The notes beneath the pieces are model-generated. The model was given only the letters and a program-made list of their open reading frames with translations. It made no database searches and was not told where the DNA came from. From Candidatus Latescibacterota bacterium (GTDB lineage Bacteria; Latescibacterota; 4484-107): a stretch of 11,338 nt of DNA. This document shows, piece after piece, positions 5,112 to 11,338 of this stretch. Where the stretch lies: assembly GCA_030613045.1 (NCBI GenBank), contig JAUWMS010000030.1, positions 1-11,338 of the forward strand. Reading direction: 5' to 3'. A program made the position numbers and the translations under genes. Position 1 is the stretch's first letter. Each line of letters begins with the position of its first letter.

Positions 5112-6563
5112 ATGAAACAGCTATGCAGCCTCGCTCTCGACACGGCCCAAAGCCGGGGGGCAAGCTATGCGGACGTTCGGATCATCGAGACGCGGCGGGA
5201 AGGCCTCGAGACAAAAAACGAAGGAGTGGCTTCGATGCGGCGGACGGAGGATCTGGGCTTCGGCGTCCGCGTGATCGCGAACGGCTCGTGGGGATTTGCG
5301 GCGAGTCGGGACATAACGCGGGAGGCCATCGAGCAGACGGCAGCGCAGGCGGTGGCGATTGCGCAGGCAAGCGCGCGGGTAAAACACAAGGCAATTCGCC
5401 TAACGCCGGGGCCGTCGTACGAAGACGTGTGGAAAACCCCGGTAAAGCGGGATCCCTTCGAGGTTCCGGCCGAGGAGAAGATCGGTTTGCTGCTTCGGAT
5501 CAATGAAGAGTTGATGCGGGTCAAGGGTGTGAAGGTGGCGCAGGGGTATATGAACTTCGTGCGCGAGCATCAATATTTCGCCAGCACGGAGGGGAGTTTC
5601 ATCGAGCAGGACTTGACCCGAAGCGGCGTGGGCTATTCGGCCACGGCGGTGGGAAACGATGACGTGCAGAGGCGTTCGTATCCGGCGTCGTTCCGGGGAC
5701 TGTGGATGGGGAAAGGATACGAATTGATCGAGGAGCTTCCCCTTTTGGAACACGCCGGACAGACCGCGGAGGAGGCCGTCGCGCTTCTCACGGCGGATCA
5801 GTGCCCCTCGGGAAAAAGGGATCTGATCCTGAGCGGAGATCAGTTGGCCTTGCAGATCCACGAATCCGTGGGGCATCCCACGGAGTTGGATCGCGTGCTG
5901 GGCACGGAAGCGAACTACGCCGGGACGAGCTTCGCCACGACGGACAAATTGGGGAATCTCCGATACGGATCGCCGATGGTGACCATCGTGGCGGATTCGA
6001 CGCTCGTCGGGGGATTGGCCACGGTGGGCTACGACGACGAAGGGGTCAAGGCCCAAAAGTGGCCCCTGATTGAGCGCGGCATGCTCGTGGGCTATCTGAC
6101 CTCCCGCGAGACTGCGGACGCTATCGGGGAGCCCCGAAGCCGGGGCGCGATGCGCGCGGACGGCTGGGCGCGGATTCCCCTGATCCGCATGACGAACATC
6201 AGCCTGATGCCGAACGAGGGCACGCTGGACGATCTGATCGCGGATACCGACGATGGTATTCTGGTGAGCACGAACCGAAGCTGGAGCATTGACCAGCAGC
6301 GGGTGAACTTCCAGTTCGGGTGCGAGATCGGATGGGAAATCAAAAAAGGGAAGAAAGTGCGCCTCCTGAAAAATCCGACGTATCAGGGAATCACCACGGA
6401 ATTCTGGGGATCGTGCGATTTCATCTGCGGCGCAAACGAGTTCGTGTTATGGGGCGTCGCCAACTGCGGAAAGGGGCAGCCCGGACAGACCGCGGAGATG
6501 TCCCACGGCGCGGCTCCGGCGCGCTTCATAGACGTGAACGTGGGGGTCGGCTATGATAAATAA
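5112..6563 (+). CDS. tldD: TldD family metallopeptidase, catalytic subunit
   Basis: TldD is the zinc-bearing subunit of the TldD-TldE peptidase, which degrades unfolded peptides and in some hosts trims peptide natural products (microcin B17) or the antitoxin CcdA. This 483-residue protein has the catalytic HESVGH (250-255, H-E-x3-H) followed by PTELDR. It also has the C-terminal NCGKGQPGQ (451-459), whose Cys452 corresponds to the further Zn-ligand position, and VNFQFGCEIGWEI (398-410). The ATG at 5112 has GGAGGAG ending 6 bases upstream. The frame is open back to 4842, but that extension translates the repeat arrays and is rejected. It overlaps tldE by 11 bases, which fits coupled, equimolar synthesis of the heterodimer. 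No precursor peptide or toxin-antitoxin substrate is adjacent, so a general peptidase role is most likely. Confidence 0.95.
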   Translation: MKQLCSLALDTAQSRGASYADVRIIETRREGLETKNEGVASMRRTEDLGFGVRVIANGSWGFAASRDITREAIEQTAAQAVAIAQASARVKHKAIRLTPGPSYEDVWKTPVKRDPFEVPAEEKIGLLLRINEELMRVKGVKVAQGYMNFVREHQYFASTEGSFIEQDLTRSGVGYSATAVGNDDVQRRSYPASFRGLWMGKGYELIEELPLLEHAGQTAEEAVALLTADQCPSGKRDLILSGDQLALQIHESVGHPTELDRVLGTEANYAGTSFATTDKLGNLRYGSPMVTIVADSTLVGGLATVGYDDEGVKAQKWPLIERGMLVGYLTSRETADAIGEPRSRGAMRADGWARIPLIRMTNISLMPNEGTLDDLIADTDDGILVSTNRSWSIDQQRVNFQFGCEIGWEIKKGKKVRLLKNPTYQGITTEFWGSCDFICGANEFVLWGVANCGKGQPGQTAEMSHGAAPARFIDVNVGVGYDK

Positions 6564-7878
6564 AACGGAGGCACAGCGGATATTGGAGAGGGTGATGGCG
6601 CTGTCGGCGGCGGACGAGACCGAGGCGACGCTCGCCGGCAGGGATTCGGCGTTGACGCGGTTTGCGGAGAACGTCATCCATCAGAACGTGGAGGAGCACG
6701 ATGCGGGTCTGACCGTGCGGGCAATTTTGGGACAACGCATCGGAGCGGCTTCCACGAACCGGTTGGACGAGGAGGGCATCCAAAGAGTCGTCCGGGATGC
6801 GGCGGAGATCGCCCGATTTGCGCCGGAGGATGCGGAGTTGCTGCCGAGGAGCGGGCCACAGAGCTATCAGGAGGGGGAGGCATACGATCCGGAGACCGCT
6901 CCCGAAGCGGTCGGGCCGGCATCCCGCGCGGACGCTGTGGCGGAGATAATCGAGGAGGCCAAAGGGAGTGAATTGAAAGCCGCGGGCGCTTTTTCGAACG
7001 AGGAGGAAAGCACGGCCACAGCCAACTCGAAGGGGGTGTTCGCCTATCACCGCGGAACCGGCGCGGACTTCAGCGTGACGGCCATGGCTCAGGACAGTTC
7101 GGGCTGGGCGGACCACGAAGCACGATCCGTGGCTCAAATTGATCCTCAGCGCCTAGGACGGATCGCCATCGAGAAGGCCCTGGCGAGCCAAAATCCACGG
7201 GCGGTCGAGCCGGGGGCATACACGGTCGTCTTGGAGCCCGCGGCCGTCGAGGGCATCGTATCATGGCTGCCCCTGGGCTTCAATGCCCTGGAGGTGGACG
7301 AGGGACGCAGCTTCCTGACCGGCAAGATCGGCACAAAGATCGCAGGAGACAACATCACCCTGTACAGCGATCCCTATCATCCCCTGCACCAGGGCGCGCC
7401 CTTCGACGGGGAAGGTATGCCCAAAAAACGGCTGACCCTGATCGAGCGCGGCGTAGCAAAGGATTTGGCGTACGATCGGGTTACGGCGAAACGAAAAAAC
7501 GTGGCGCCAACCGGGCACAGCTTGGGGGGACGAAGCGCAAACGGCGCGTGGCCCTCCCACCTCGTGCTCGAAGGCGGCGATGCCTCGCTGGAGGAAATGA
7601 TCCGATCCACGGAGCGAGGGATTCTGGTGACCCGTTTTTGGTACGAGAATATCCTGGACCGGATGAAACTCATCGTCACCGGCATGACGCGGGACGGCCT
7701 GTTCTGGATCGAGGACGGAGAAGTGCGATACGCGATCCGAAACTTCCGGTTCAACCAGAGTGTGCCGGAATTTCTGAACCATGTGGAAATGATGTCCGAG
7801 CCGGTGTTGGTGGCGGGCATGGCGGCTCCGGCGATGAAGGTGGAGGGATTTCACTTCACGAGCGGGACGGCGTTTTAG
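6553..7878 (+). CDS. tldE: TldE/PmbA family protein, partner subunit
   Basis: 441 residues of the TldD/PmbA superfamily. As expected for TldE, there is no HExxxH motif; the partner TldD supplies the metal site and this subunit completes the narrow substrate channel. Family-typical stretches are ENVIHQNVEEHDAGLTVRA (39-57), SFLTGKIG (253-260), DPYHPLHQGAPFDGEGMPKKR (273-293), NVAPTGHSLGG (316-326) and GILVTRFWYENILDRMKLIVTGMTRDGLFWIEDG (356-389). The ATG at 6553 lies inside the end of tldD and has no strong ribosome-binding site of its own, which supports translational coupling. Length is normal and no frame damage is seen. The gene ends in a repeat-rich gap. Confidence 0.95.
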   Translation: MINKTEAQRILERVMALSAADETEATLAGRDSALTRFAENVIHQNVEEHDAGLTVRAILGQRIGAASTNRLDEEGIQRVVRDAAEIARFAPEDAELLPRSGPQSYQEGEAYDPETAPEAVGPASRADAVAEIIEEAKGSELKAAGAFSNEEESTATANSKGVFAYHRGTGADFSVTAMAQDSSGWADHEARSVAQIDPQRLGRIAIEKALASQNPRAVEPGAYTVVLEPAAVEGIVSWLPLGFNALEVDEGRSFLTGKIGTKIAGDNITLYSDPYHPLHQGAPFDGEGMPKKRLTLIERGVAKDLAYDRVTAKRKNVAPTGHSLGGRSANGAWPSHLVLEGGDASLEEMIRSTERGILVTRFWYENILDRMKLIVTGMTRDGLFWIEDGEVRYAIRNFRFNQSVPEFLNHVEMMSEPVLVAGMAAPAMKVEGFHFTSGTAF

Positions 7879-7880
7879 AG

Positions 7881-7945
7881 GCAGAAAAAGACAGGTAGAG
7901 GTAGAGGTAAAGAAAGGCAGGAAACATTTACTCCCTCTTCCTCTC
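7881..7945. repeat. Purine-rich / pyrimidine-rich imperfect palindrome
   Basis: AGGTAGAGGTAGAGGTAAAG-type purine repeats (about 6-base period), just after the tldE stop, face TTTACTCCCTCTTCCTCTC. The units resemble the GGTTGA/GGTTAA repeats at 164-187. Confidence 0.5.
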
Positions 7946-7970
7946 GTTCCCACGCTCCTGCGTGGGAACG
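7945..7970. repeat. REP-like perfect hairpin downstream of tldE
   Basis: CGTTCCCACGC (7945-7955), loop TCCT, and GCGTGGGAACG (7960-7970) form an 11-bp perfect stem. This palindrome core is a recurrent extragenic repeat that I recall from other bacterial genomes. It may also stabilise or end the tldD-tldE transcript; no U-tract follows. Confidence 0.8.
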
Positions 7971-8012
7971 CTTCCTTGTCGCTCTGCGTCACCAAAACAA
8001 GGACGGCATTCA

Positions 8013-8046
8013 AGTGGGTTCGGTATTACAAAATCCCGAACCCACT
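8013..8046. repeat. Perfect 11-bp hairpin with an AT-rich loop
   Basis: AGTGGGTTCGG (8013-8023) and CCGAACCCACT (8036-8046) are exact inverted repeats around a 12-base loop. The loop and its edge contain ATTACAAAATCCC, which recurs at 10473-10485. Confidence 0.8.
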
Positions 8047-8150
8047 CCAAAATAAAAAAATGGAAATTCCTATACGATGCGCTACCTTCTCCGAAACCGA
8101 TTTCCTGCCCGACAAAGTTGAAATCGTTTAAAAAAATGTTGGAAAAGTTA

Positions 8151-8179
8151 TAGACAAGGCCGGTTTATCTTGATATATT
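8151..8179 (+). promoter_or_regulatory. Sigma-70-like promoter candidate for the metallophosphoesterase gene
   Basis: TAGACA (8151-8156, 5 of 6 consensus), a 17-base spacer, then TATATT (8174-8179, 5 of 6), in a locally AT-rich stretch. Transcription would start near 8186, giving a leader of about 350 bases full of repeats before the gene at 8534. Confidence 0.6.
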
Positions 8180-8212
8180 GCATTTTTTTGAATTCATTGT
8201 GAGACTTTTTCT

Positions 8213-8247
8213 AACCGCACCGCAAAGCCGCAAAGGTCGCAAAGAAC
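8213..8247. repeat. CGCAAAG short repeats
   Basis: CGCAAAG occurs exactly at 8221-8227, 8229-8235 and 8238-8244, i.e. at 8- and 9-base steps, after ACCGCACCG. It lies within the predicted leader of the metallophosphoesterase gene. Confidence 0.75.
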
Positions 8248-8332
8248 TTCAGAGAAAAGGTGGGGGTTGATACCTCTCCGCGTCATCCCCTCTTAACCGT
8301 AACCTGCCTTTCTTCTCTGCACTACTAAGCAG

Positions 8333-8363
8333 CAAAATCCTGTTTTTTTAACAGAAGTTTTGC
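8333..8363 (+). other. T-rich hairpin in the metallophosphoesterase leader
   Basis: An inner stem CTGTT/AACAG (8340-8344 with 8350-8354) with a T loop is flanked by an outer stem GCAAAA/TTTTGC, separated by a small internal loop. CTCTGC and GCAGAG further out may extend it. It could be leader structure; no function is assigned. Confidence 0.4.
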
Positions 8364-8415
8364 AGAGCGAGGAGGGGTTGGTTTGTCCCGATTTCCTTCT
8401 ACAGTTTCTTTGTTT

Positions 8416-8485
8416 AATCCGTGAAAATCCGTGGAATCCGTGTCCCATTGCTTTTGTTTTTTTGCGGCTCTGCGTCTCTGCGGTG
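8416..8485. repeat. AATCCGTG and CTCTGCG short repeats
   Basis: AATCCGTG occurs at 8416-8423, 8426-8433 and 8435-8442. GCGGCTCTGCGTCTCTGCGG and two following bases (8464-8485) carry a 7-8-base unit. T-rich runs lie before and after the second block. Both sit directly upstream of the metallophosphoesterase gene. Confidence 0.75.
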
Positions 8486-8533
8486 CTTTTTTGGCTCGAA
8501 ACTCAAACAGAAAGGAAGCACGAGGAGAGCATG

Positions 8534-9403
8534 ATGAAAAACGTTACCCGGATCAAACTCGAAAAGGCCCGCCCGATGGCATTTCTCTTTGAATCCGATC
8601 TCGAGGTCGAGTTGCATGAGAACGAAAATCCCGGTCTCGGCGTCCATTCCGTGCAGGTATTGTCGGAGATGCTCAAAGAGGTTCGGCGGGAGGGCGAATA
8701 TGCCGGTCAACCACCCGTGGATTTTATCCTTTCCAACGGGGATACGGACGCTCGGTTTGAGGAGGCATACGAGCACCTGTGGAAGCCATTGGAATCCCTG
8801 TGTCCCTCCTATCACGTGATGGGCAATCACGAGGGGGGTTATTTTGAGCGCGACGGAAACAAATGGAGGGAGTACCTCGGCTACGAGGAGACCTATTACG
8901 CTCTGGAATACTCCGCTCCCGAATCAAGCGTGACCTTCATCGTGCTGGATACGTGGTGTTCGTGGGATGGGGATGGCGTACTCAGAATCAACGAGGGAAG
9001 TGGCAAACAGGCGTTCCGGGAGGAAGAAAAAGAATGGCTGAAGCGGATGCTCGACCGGGCTACCGGACTCACCCTCGTTTTTGCCCATGGGCACGTCTGG
9101 ACGCCAAACTGCCGACACCAAGATAATGAGGCGATGGATGAGTTAGTAGATATTCTCAAAGGCACTTATGAGGAAGGGGAGATTCATAAGCCCGCAAGCG
9201 CCTTCTTCAACGGCGGGCATCACGATTATCCCGATTGCAATAAAGTGGATGGGGTTACTTTCCTGGATCCCATCGGCGCGATTCACAAAGGGTACGCCAG
9301 GGTGATCGTTGATCCGGTACATAAAAAGATGGATTACTTGGGAAGGTTCAACGAGAAGAGCTATCGGGGATTGAATATTACGGGCTATCCTGAAAACCAA
9401 TAG
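8534..9403 (+). CDS. Divergent calcineurin-like metallophosphoesterase
   Basis: A 289-residue cytoplasmic protein with no signal peptide. Calcineurin-like phosphoesterases use two metals to cleave phosphate esters, and several of their motifs are visible: SNGDTD (67-72), GNHE (97-100), AHGH (184-187) and GGHHDY (227-232). Two motifs are unusual. The first, normally D-x-H, reads SDLE (21-24), and the last, normally G-H-x-H, reads GHHD (228-231), so the metal site may be altered or the chemistry different. The second of two adjacent ATGs (8534) is chosen because AGGAG lies 6 bases before it, against 3 for the first (8531). Open frame upstream to 8360 is repeat sequence. The gene is first in a same-strand run with two following genes. 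The substrate is unknown. Confidence 0.8.
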   Translation: MKNVTRIKLEKARPMAFLFESDLEVELHENENPGLGVHSVQVLSEMLKEVRREGEYAGQPPVDFILSNGDTDARFEEAYEHLWKPLESLCPSYHVMGNHEGGYFERDGNKWREYLGYEETYYALEYSAPESSVTFIVLDTWCSWDGDGVLRINEGSGKQAFREEEKEWLKRMLDRATGLTLVFAHGHVWTPNCRHQDNEAMDELVDILKGTYEEGEIHKPASAFFNGGHHDYPDCNKVDGVTFLDPIGAIHKGYARVIVDPVHKKMDYLGRFNEKSYRGLNITGYPENQ

Positions 9404-9408
9404 GAGAA

Positions 9409-9441
9409 AGACTTCCGAAGTTTCCAAAACTTCGGAAGTCT
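9409..9441. repeat. Perfect 15-bp hairpin between two genes
   Basis: AGACTTCCGAAGTTT (9409-9423) and AAACTTCGGAAGTCT (9427-9441) are exact inverted repeats with a 3-base loop. Each arm is itself nearly palindromic around CTTCCGAAG. It lies between the metallophosphoesterase stop (9403) and the next start (9460), so it would be in any shared transcript. It looks like a REP/MITE-type extragenic element. Confidence 0.9.
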
Positions 9442-9459
9442 GATTGAGAGGGATATAAC

Positions 9460-10464
9460 ATGGCTGCCATAGACAACAAAGGCAACGCAAGCAGCATACA
9501 CAACCTGAGCCGGTCGTTTCAAACCGAGCCGTTAAACGAGCTGGCTTCCGTGGAAATCCATAAAAACCATGGCCGGATGATCGGTCTCGTTTTTCACGTG
9601 GGGCAATTCTCCCTGCCCCTCCTCCGCGCGCGTCCGGTTCAGCGCATCCACGATGGAATGGAGCGCAACCCGCTCCGTCCCTGGGTGATGGGGCGAGTGA
9701 CCCATAAAAAGAAGGTGCTGCTGGAAAACCCCGGCACACCGGGCATCGTGCTCAAGGACCTGTCCGAACCCCTGTTGGACGCAAGAGATGGGGACAAGGA
9801 CGATCTCCACGCTGCCGCCGTCTGGATCAACGGGGAGCGCCGGGTTTTCAACACGTTTTTTCCAGGACAGGATCACAAGTATTGCTACGAAAAAATCCCG
9901 GTGACCGCCACGCCGCTGCTGGAGCAACATTTGCAAAGCGGGTCCTTGAAGGTGACGATGGAACTCATCCTCTCCTCCGACGGCCCTGTGCAGCGCGCGA
10001 CCATCGAGGCTGTGGGGGCGGGCTCCTCGGAGGTAGATTATGGTTTCATGGGGATGTTTCCGAAGGGCGTCACGGAGGTTTACGCACACGACCACTGCGG
10101 CAAACCGTTGGAGGGTTCTCTTGAGCCATCATCCGAAGGAAACGAACCTGTTGAGGTGCTGCTTCCTCAGGCCAAATGGCTTGCCACGTACGATCCGGAT
10201 CAACAATTCGGCACGCTGGTCTATTCGCCGGAGTTCGGGAAGGCGAACATGAGCCATCGGTTGATCGTGGATCGCGGGCAGGGCTTCAAGGTGTATCACC
10301 TTGCGGGGGATTGCGCACCTTTCGGGAAGAGGCGCACGCACGCCGAATCGCCCGGGCTGACGGTGCATCCCGGTTATCCGCGGCAACTGGTCCTGGTGGC
10401 TCGACCGATTGAAGCTGAAGTGGACGCGTGGAAAAAGAGCGCGGATGAAATGTCGCAATGCTGA
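9460..10464 (+). CDS. Unrecognised protein, probably beta-rich, possibly carbohydrate-related
   Basis: 334 residues, not a family I recognise. There is no signal peptide or membrane helix. The ATG has AGAGGG about 8 bases upstream. From roughly residue 28 the sequence alternates short hydrophobic strands with polar turns (for example IGLVFHVGQFSLPLL 41-55, KVTMELILSS 164-173, QRATIEAVGAG 178-188, FGTLVYSPEFG 250-260, RQLVLVARPIEAEVDAW 308-324). This suggests a beta-sandwich like those of galactose-mutarotase-like or glycan-lyase accessory domains. Features that might form a site include WINGERRVFNTFF (122-134), GQDHKYCYEK (136-145), YAHDHCGKP (208-216) and YHLAGDCAPFGKRRTH (279-294), rich in His, Asp and Cys. 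It sits between the phosphoesterase and a predicted toroid protein, with same-strand gaps of 56 and 131 bases. Sugar processing is a guess from fold impression and context only. Confidence 0.75.
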   Translation: MAAIDNKGNASSIHNLSRSFQTEPLNELASVEIHKNHGRMIGLVFHVGQFSLPLLRARPVQRIHDGMERNPLRPWVMGRVTHKKKVLLENPGTPGIVLKDLSEPLLDARDGDKDDLHAAAVWINGERRVFNTFFPGQDHKYCYEKIPVTATPLLEQHLQSGSLKVTMELILSSDGPVQRATIEAVGAGSSEVDYGFMGMFPKGVTEVYAHDHCGKPLEGSLEPSSEGNEPVEVLLPQAKWLATYDPDQQFGTLVYSPEFGKANMSHRLIVDRGQGFKVYHLAGDCAPFGKRRTHAESPGLTVHPGYPRQLVLVARPIEAEVDAWKKSADEMSQC

Positions 10465-10469
10465 GCATC

Positions 10470-10485
10470 GGGATTACAAAATCCC
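10470..10485. repeat. Small hairpin sharing its core with 8013-8046
   Basis: GGGATT, ACAA, AATCCC: a 6-bp perfect stem starting 5 bases after a stop codon. The 13-mer ATTACAAAATCCC (10473-10485) is identical to 8025-8037. Confidence 0.7.
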
Positions 10486-10595
10486 TATGCAACAGAAAGA
10501 GACTTACAAAAACCCATCCGAAAGGCGCTAAGTCCTTCATCACAGCCATCAGGGAATGCTCCGATGGCGCAAGCAAGCCTGGAAAGGAGAGACCG

Positions 10596-11338
10596 GTGAA
10601 AAAACTCGATGAGGATACCCGAAGGTTATATTCAGCCTGTTTTACGAAGGGGTACGACTGGTATCTGGCTCAGCAGGAAGAGGATGGTTCGCTCGGTACG
10701 GCTCCCACGGACGAGGGCACGTTTTACAACACGCTCTATGTCTTTGCTATGGGCGGTCGCTGGAACGAGGCCAGGCGTTTCTATGACTGGGCGTGCAAGA
10801 ATATCATGGACCGCGATGGGACGTTGCGAGTGGATCACGATGGGATATTTGGCACCCGGGCCGTTTATTTCAAGGGCTGGAATATATGGGGAGCGCACAT
10901 GTGCGGCCTGTTCGATCTGTCCCTCAAGGCGATCGAGGCTTTGCTGCCGTATCAGGCCAAAAATTGCGGCGGCTTTTACGTGTCCAAATACGGGGCGGAA
11001 TCCGGCGAAGGGGTGGTCGAATTGAACCCCACCGGTATGGGCGGGCTGGCCTGGCTCGGGACCGGGCGAATGAAGGAAGCGCTTGCCGCCGGAGATTTCC
11101 AGGTGGATCTGCTCAGCAAGCAGCCCAAGCGGAACAAGGGCTTGTACGGGTATATGGATCCCAGGAATGGAAATTTGATCACCTCTTGGGAATTTTCAGG
11201 CGACGTTGTGTTTGCCAACCAGACGACTCCCCTGAAGTCAGATCTTGACCAGTACCTTTTCTATTTCGATAATGAGTCCGATGAAATCCAGCCTTATGCC
11301 AATCTCGGCGTGCCGCTTGCCTTCATGTGTTATCTCCA
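10596..11338 (+). CDS. Probable alpha/alpha-toroid protein, C-terminus off right edge
   Basis: 247 codons are present and the frame is open to the window end. The GTG start (10596) has AGGAGA 5 bases upstream. The protein begins MKKLDEDTRR with no signal peptide. It shows a repeated pattern of long helices separated by Gly/Asp-rich turns: YLAQQEEDGSLGTAPTDEGTFY (23-44), DRDGTLRVDHDGIFG (72-86), QAKNCGGFYVSKYG (120-133), NPTGMGGLAWLGTGRMKEA (144-162), NKGLYGYMDPRNG (180-192). QQEEDGS resembles the Q-x-x-D-G-S turns of prenyltransferase/terpene-cyclase-like toroids. The Trp/Tyr-rich, acidic helices also suit six-hairpin glycosidases or sugar epimerases (GH-type or AGE-type). I cannot name the family; a role on a sugar or glycan is the most natural guess. 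It is the third gene of a plus-strand run. Confidence 0.72.
   Translation, partial: MKKLDEDTRRLYSACFTKGYDWYLAQQEEDGSLGTAPTDEGTFYNTLYVFAMGGRWNEARRFYDWACKNIMDRDGTLRVDHDGIFGTRAVYFKGWNIWGAHMCGLFDLSLKAIEALLPYQAKNCGGFYVSKYGAESGEGVVELNPTGMGGLAWLGTGRMKEALAAGDFQVDLLSKQPKRNKGLYGYMDPRNGNLITSWEFSGDVVFANQTTPLKSDLDQYLFYFDNESDEIQPYANLGVPLAFMCYL

Larger units (their letters stand above)
7879..8530. other. Repeat-rich intergenic region after tldE
   Basis: About 650 bases with no convincing gene. In order it holds a purine/pyrimidine imperfect palindrome, a REP-like perfect hairpin, a second hairpin with an AT-rich loop, a good plus-strand promoter candidate, CGCAAAG repeats, a T-rich hairpin, AATCCGTG repeats and a CTCTGCG repeat. 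A 63-codon open frame at 7962-8153 is rejected because it reads through two of the hairpins. No RNA gene is recognised. Confidence 0.7.

Noticed and set aside
5400..6056. Long minus-strand open frame opposite tldD, and similar frames at 6526-7137 and 7261-8013
   Set aside because: They lie opposite strongly conserved tldD/tldE sequence, lack convincing starts and show no family features.
7962..8153. 63-codon open frame after tldE
   Set aside because: It starts inside one hairpin repeat and reads through another; no ribosome-binding site and a low-complexity, Lys/Ser-rich product.
10545..10568. GCCATC/GATGGC inverted repeat upstream of the toroid gene
   Set aside because: Only 6 bp with a 12-base loop; expected by chance at this length.

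Overview
The window looks like a chromosomal segment of a free-living, GC-rich bacterium. The genes are G+C-rich with frequent GTG starts, ribosome-binding sites are clear, and several gaps are more A/T-rich and packed with short repeats. Nothing identifies the phylum. The mix of housekeeping genes, orphan carbohydrate-type proteins and many short-period intergenic repeats would suit an uncultured lineage known mainly from metagenomes, but that is an impression, not a result. I see no rRNA, tRNA, CRISPR array, transposase or phage structural gene.

The left 4.7 kb lies entirely on the minus strand. In transcription order it holds a single-cluster ferredoxin, a PIG-L/LmbE-type deacetylase, a minimal nucleotidyltransferase overlapping a HEPN protein (an MNT-HEPN toxin-antitoxin-like pair), a 63-residue zinc-ribbon protein, a CdaR/YbbR-like membrane-anchored protein, the tRNA t6A enzyme TsaD, and the start of a small membrane protein of the phage-holin-4_2 (PF04020) type that runs off the left edge.

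A divergent region at about 4658-5111 separates this block from the plus-strand half. There the TldD and TldE (PmbA) subunits of a heterodimeric metallopeptidase overlap by 11 bases. After a 655-base repeat-rich gap come three more plus-strand genes: a divergent calcineurin-like metallophosphoesterase, an unrecognised predicted beta-rich protein, and the first 247 codons of a probable alpha/alpha-toroid protein that continues past the right edge. These three may form one operon of unknown, possibly carbohydrate-related, function.

The most distinctive feature is non-coding. Nearly every gap holds short-period tandem repeats, often of 7 bases and sometimes 6 or 8-9, several of them folded into imperfect palindromes. 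Two of these overlap the stop codon of the neighbouring gene (tsaD and the PIG-L gene). REP-like perfect hairpins also occur at 7945-7970, 8013-8046, 9409-9441 and 10470-10485. The MNT gene has an 11-base inverted repeat whose downstream arm covers the stretch between its ribosome-binding site and its start codon, which suggests translational or operator control of the toxin-antitoxin-like pair.
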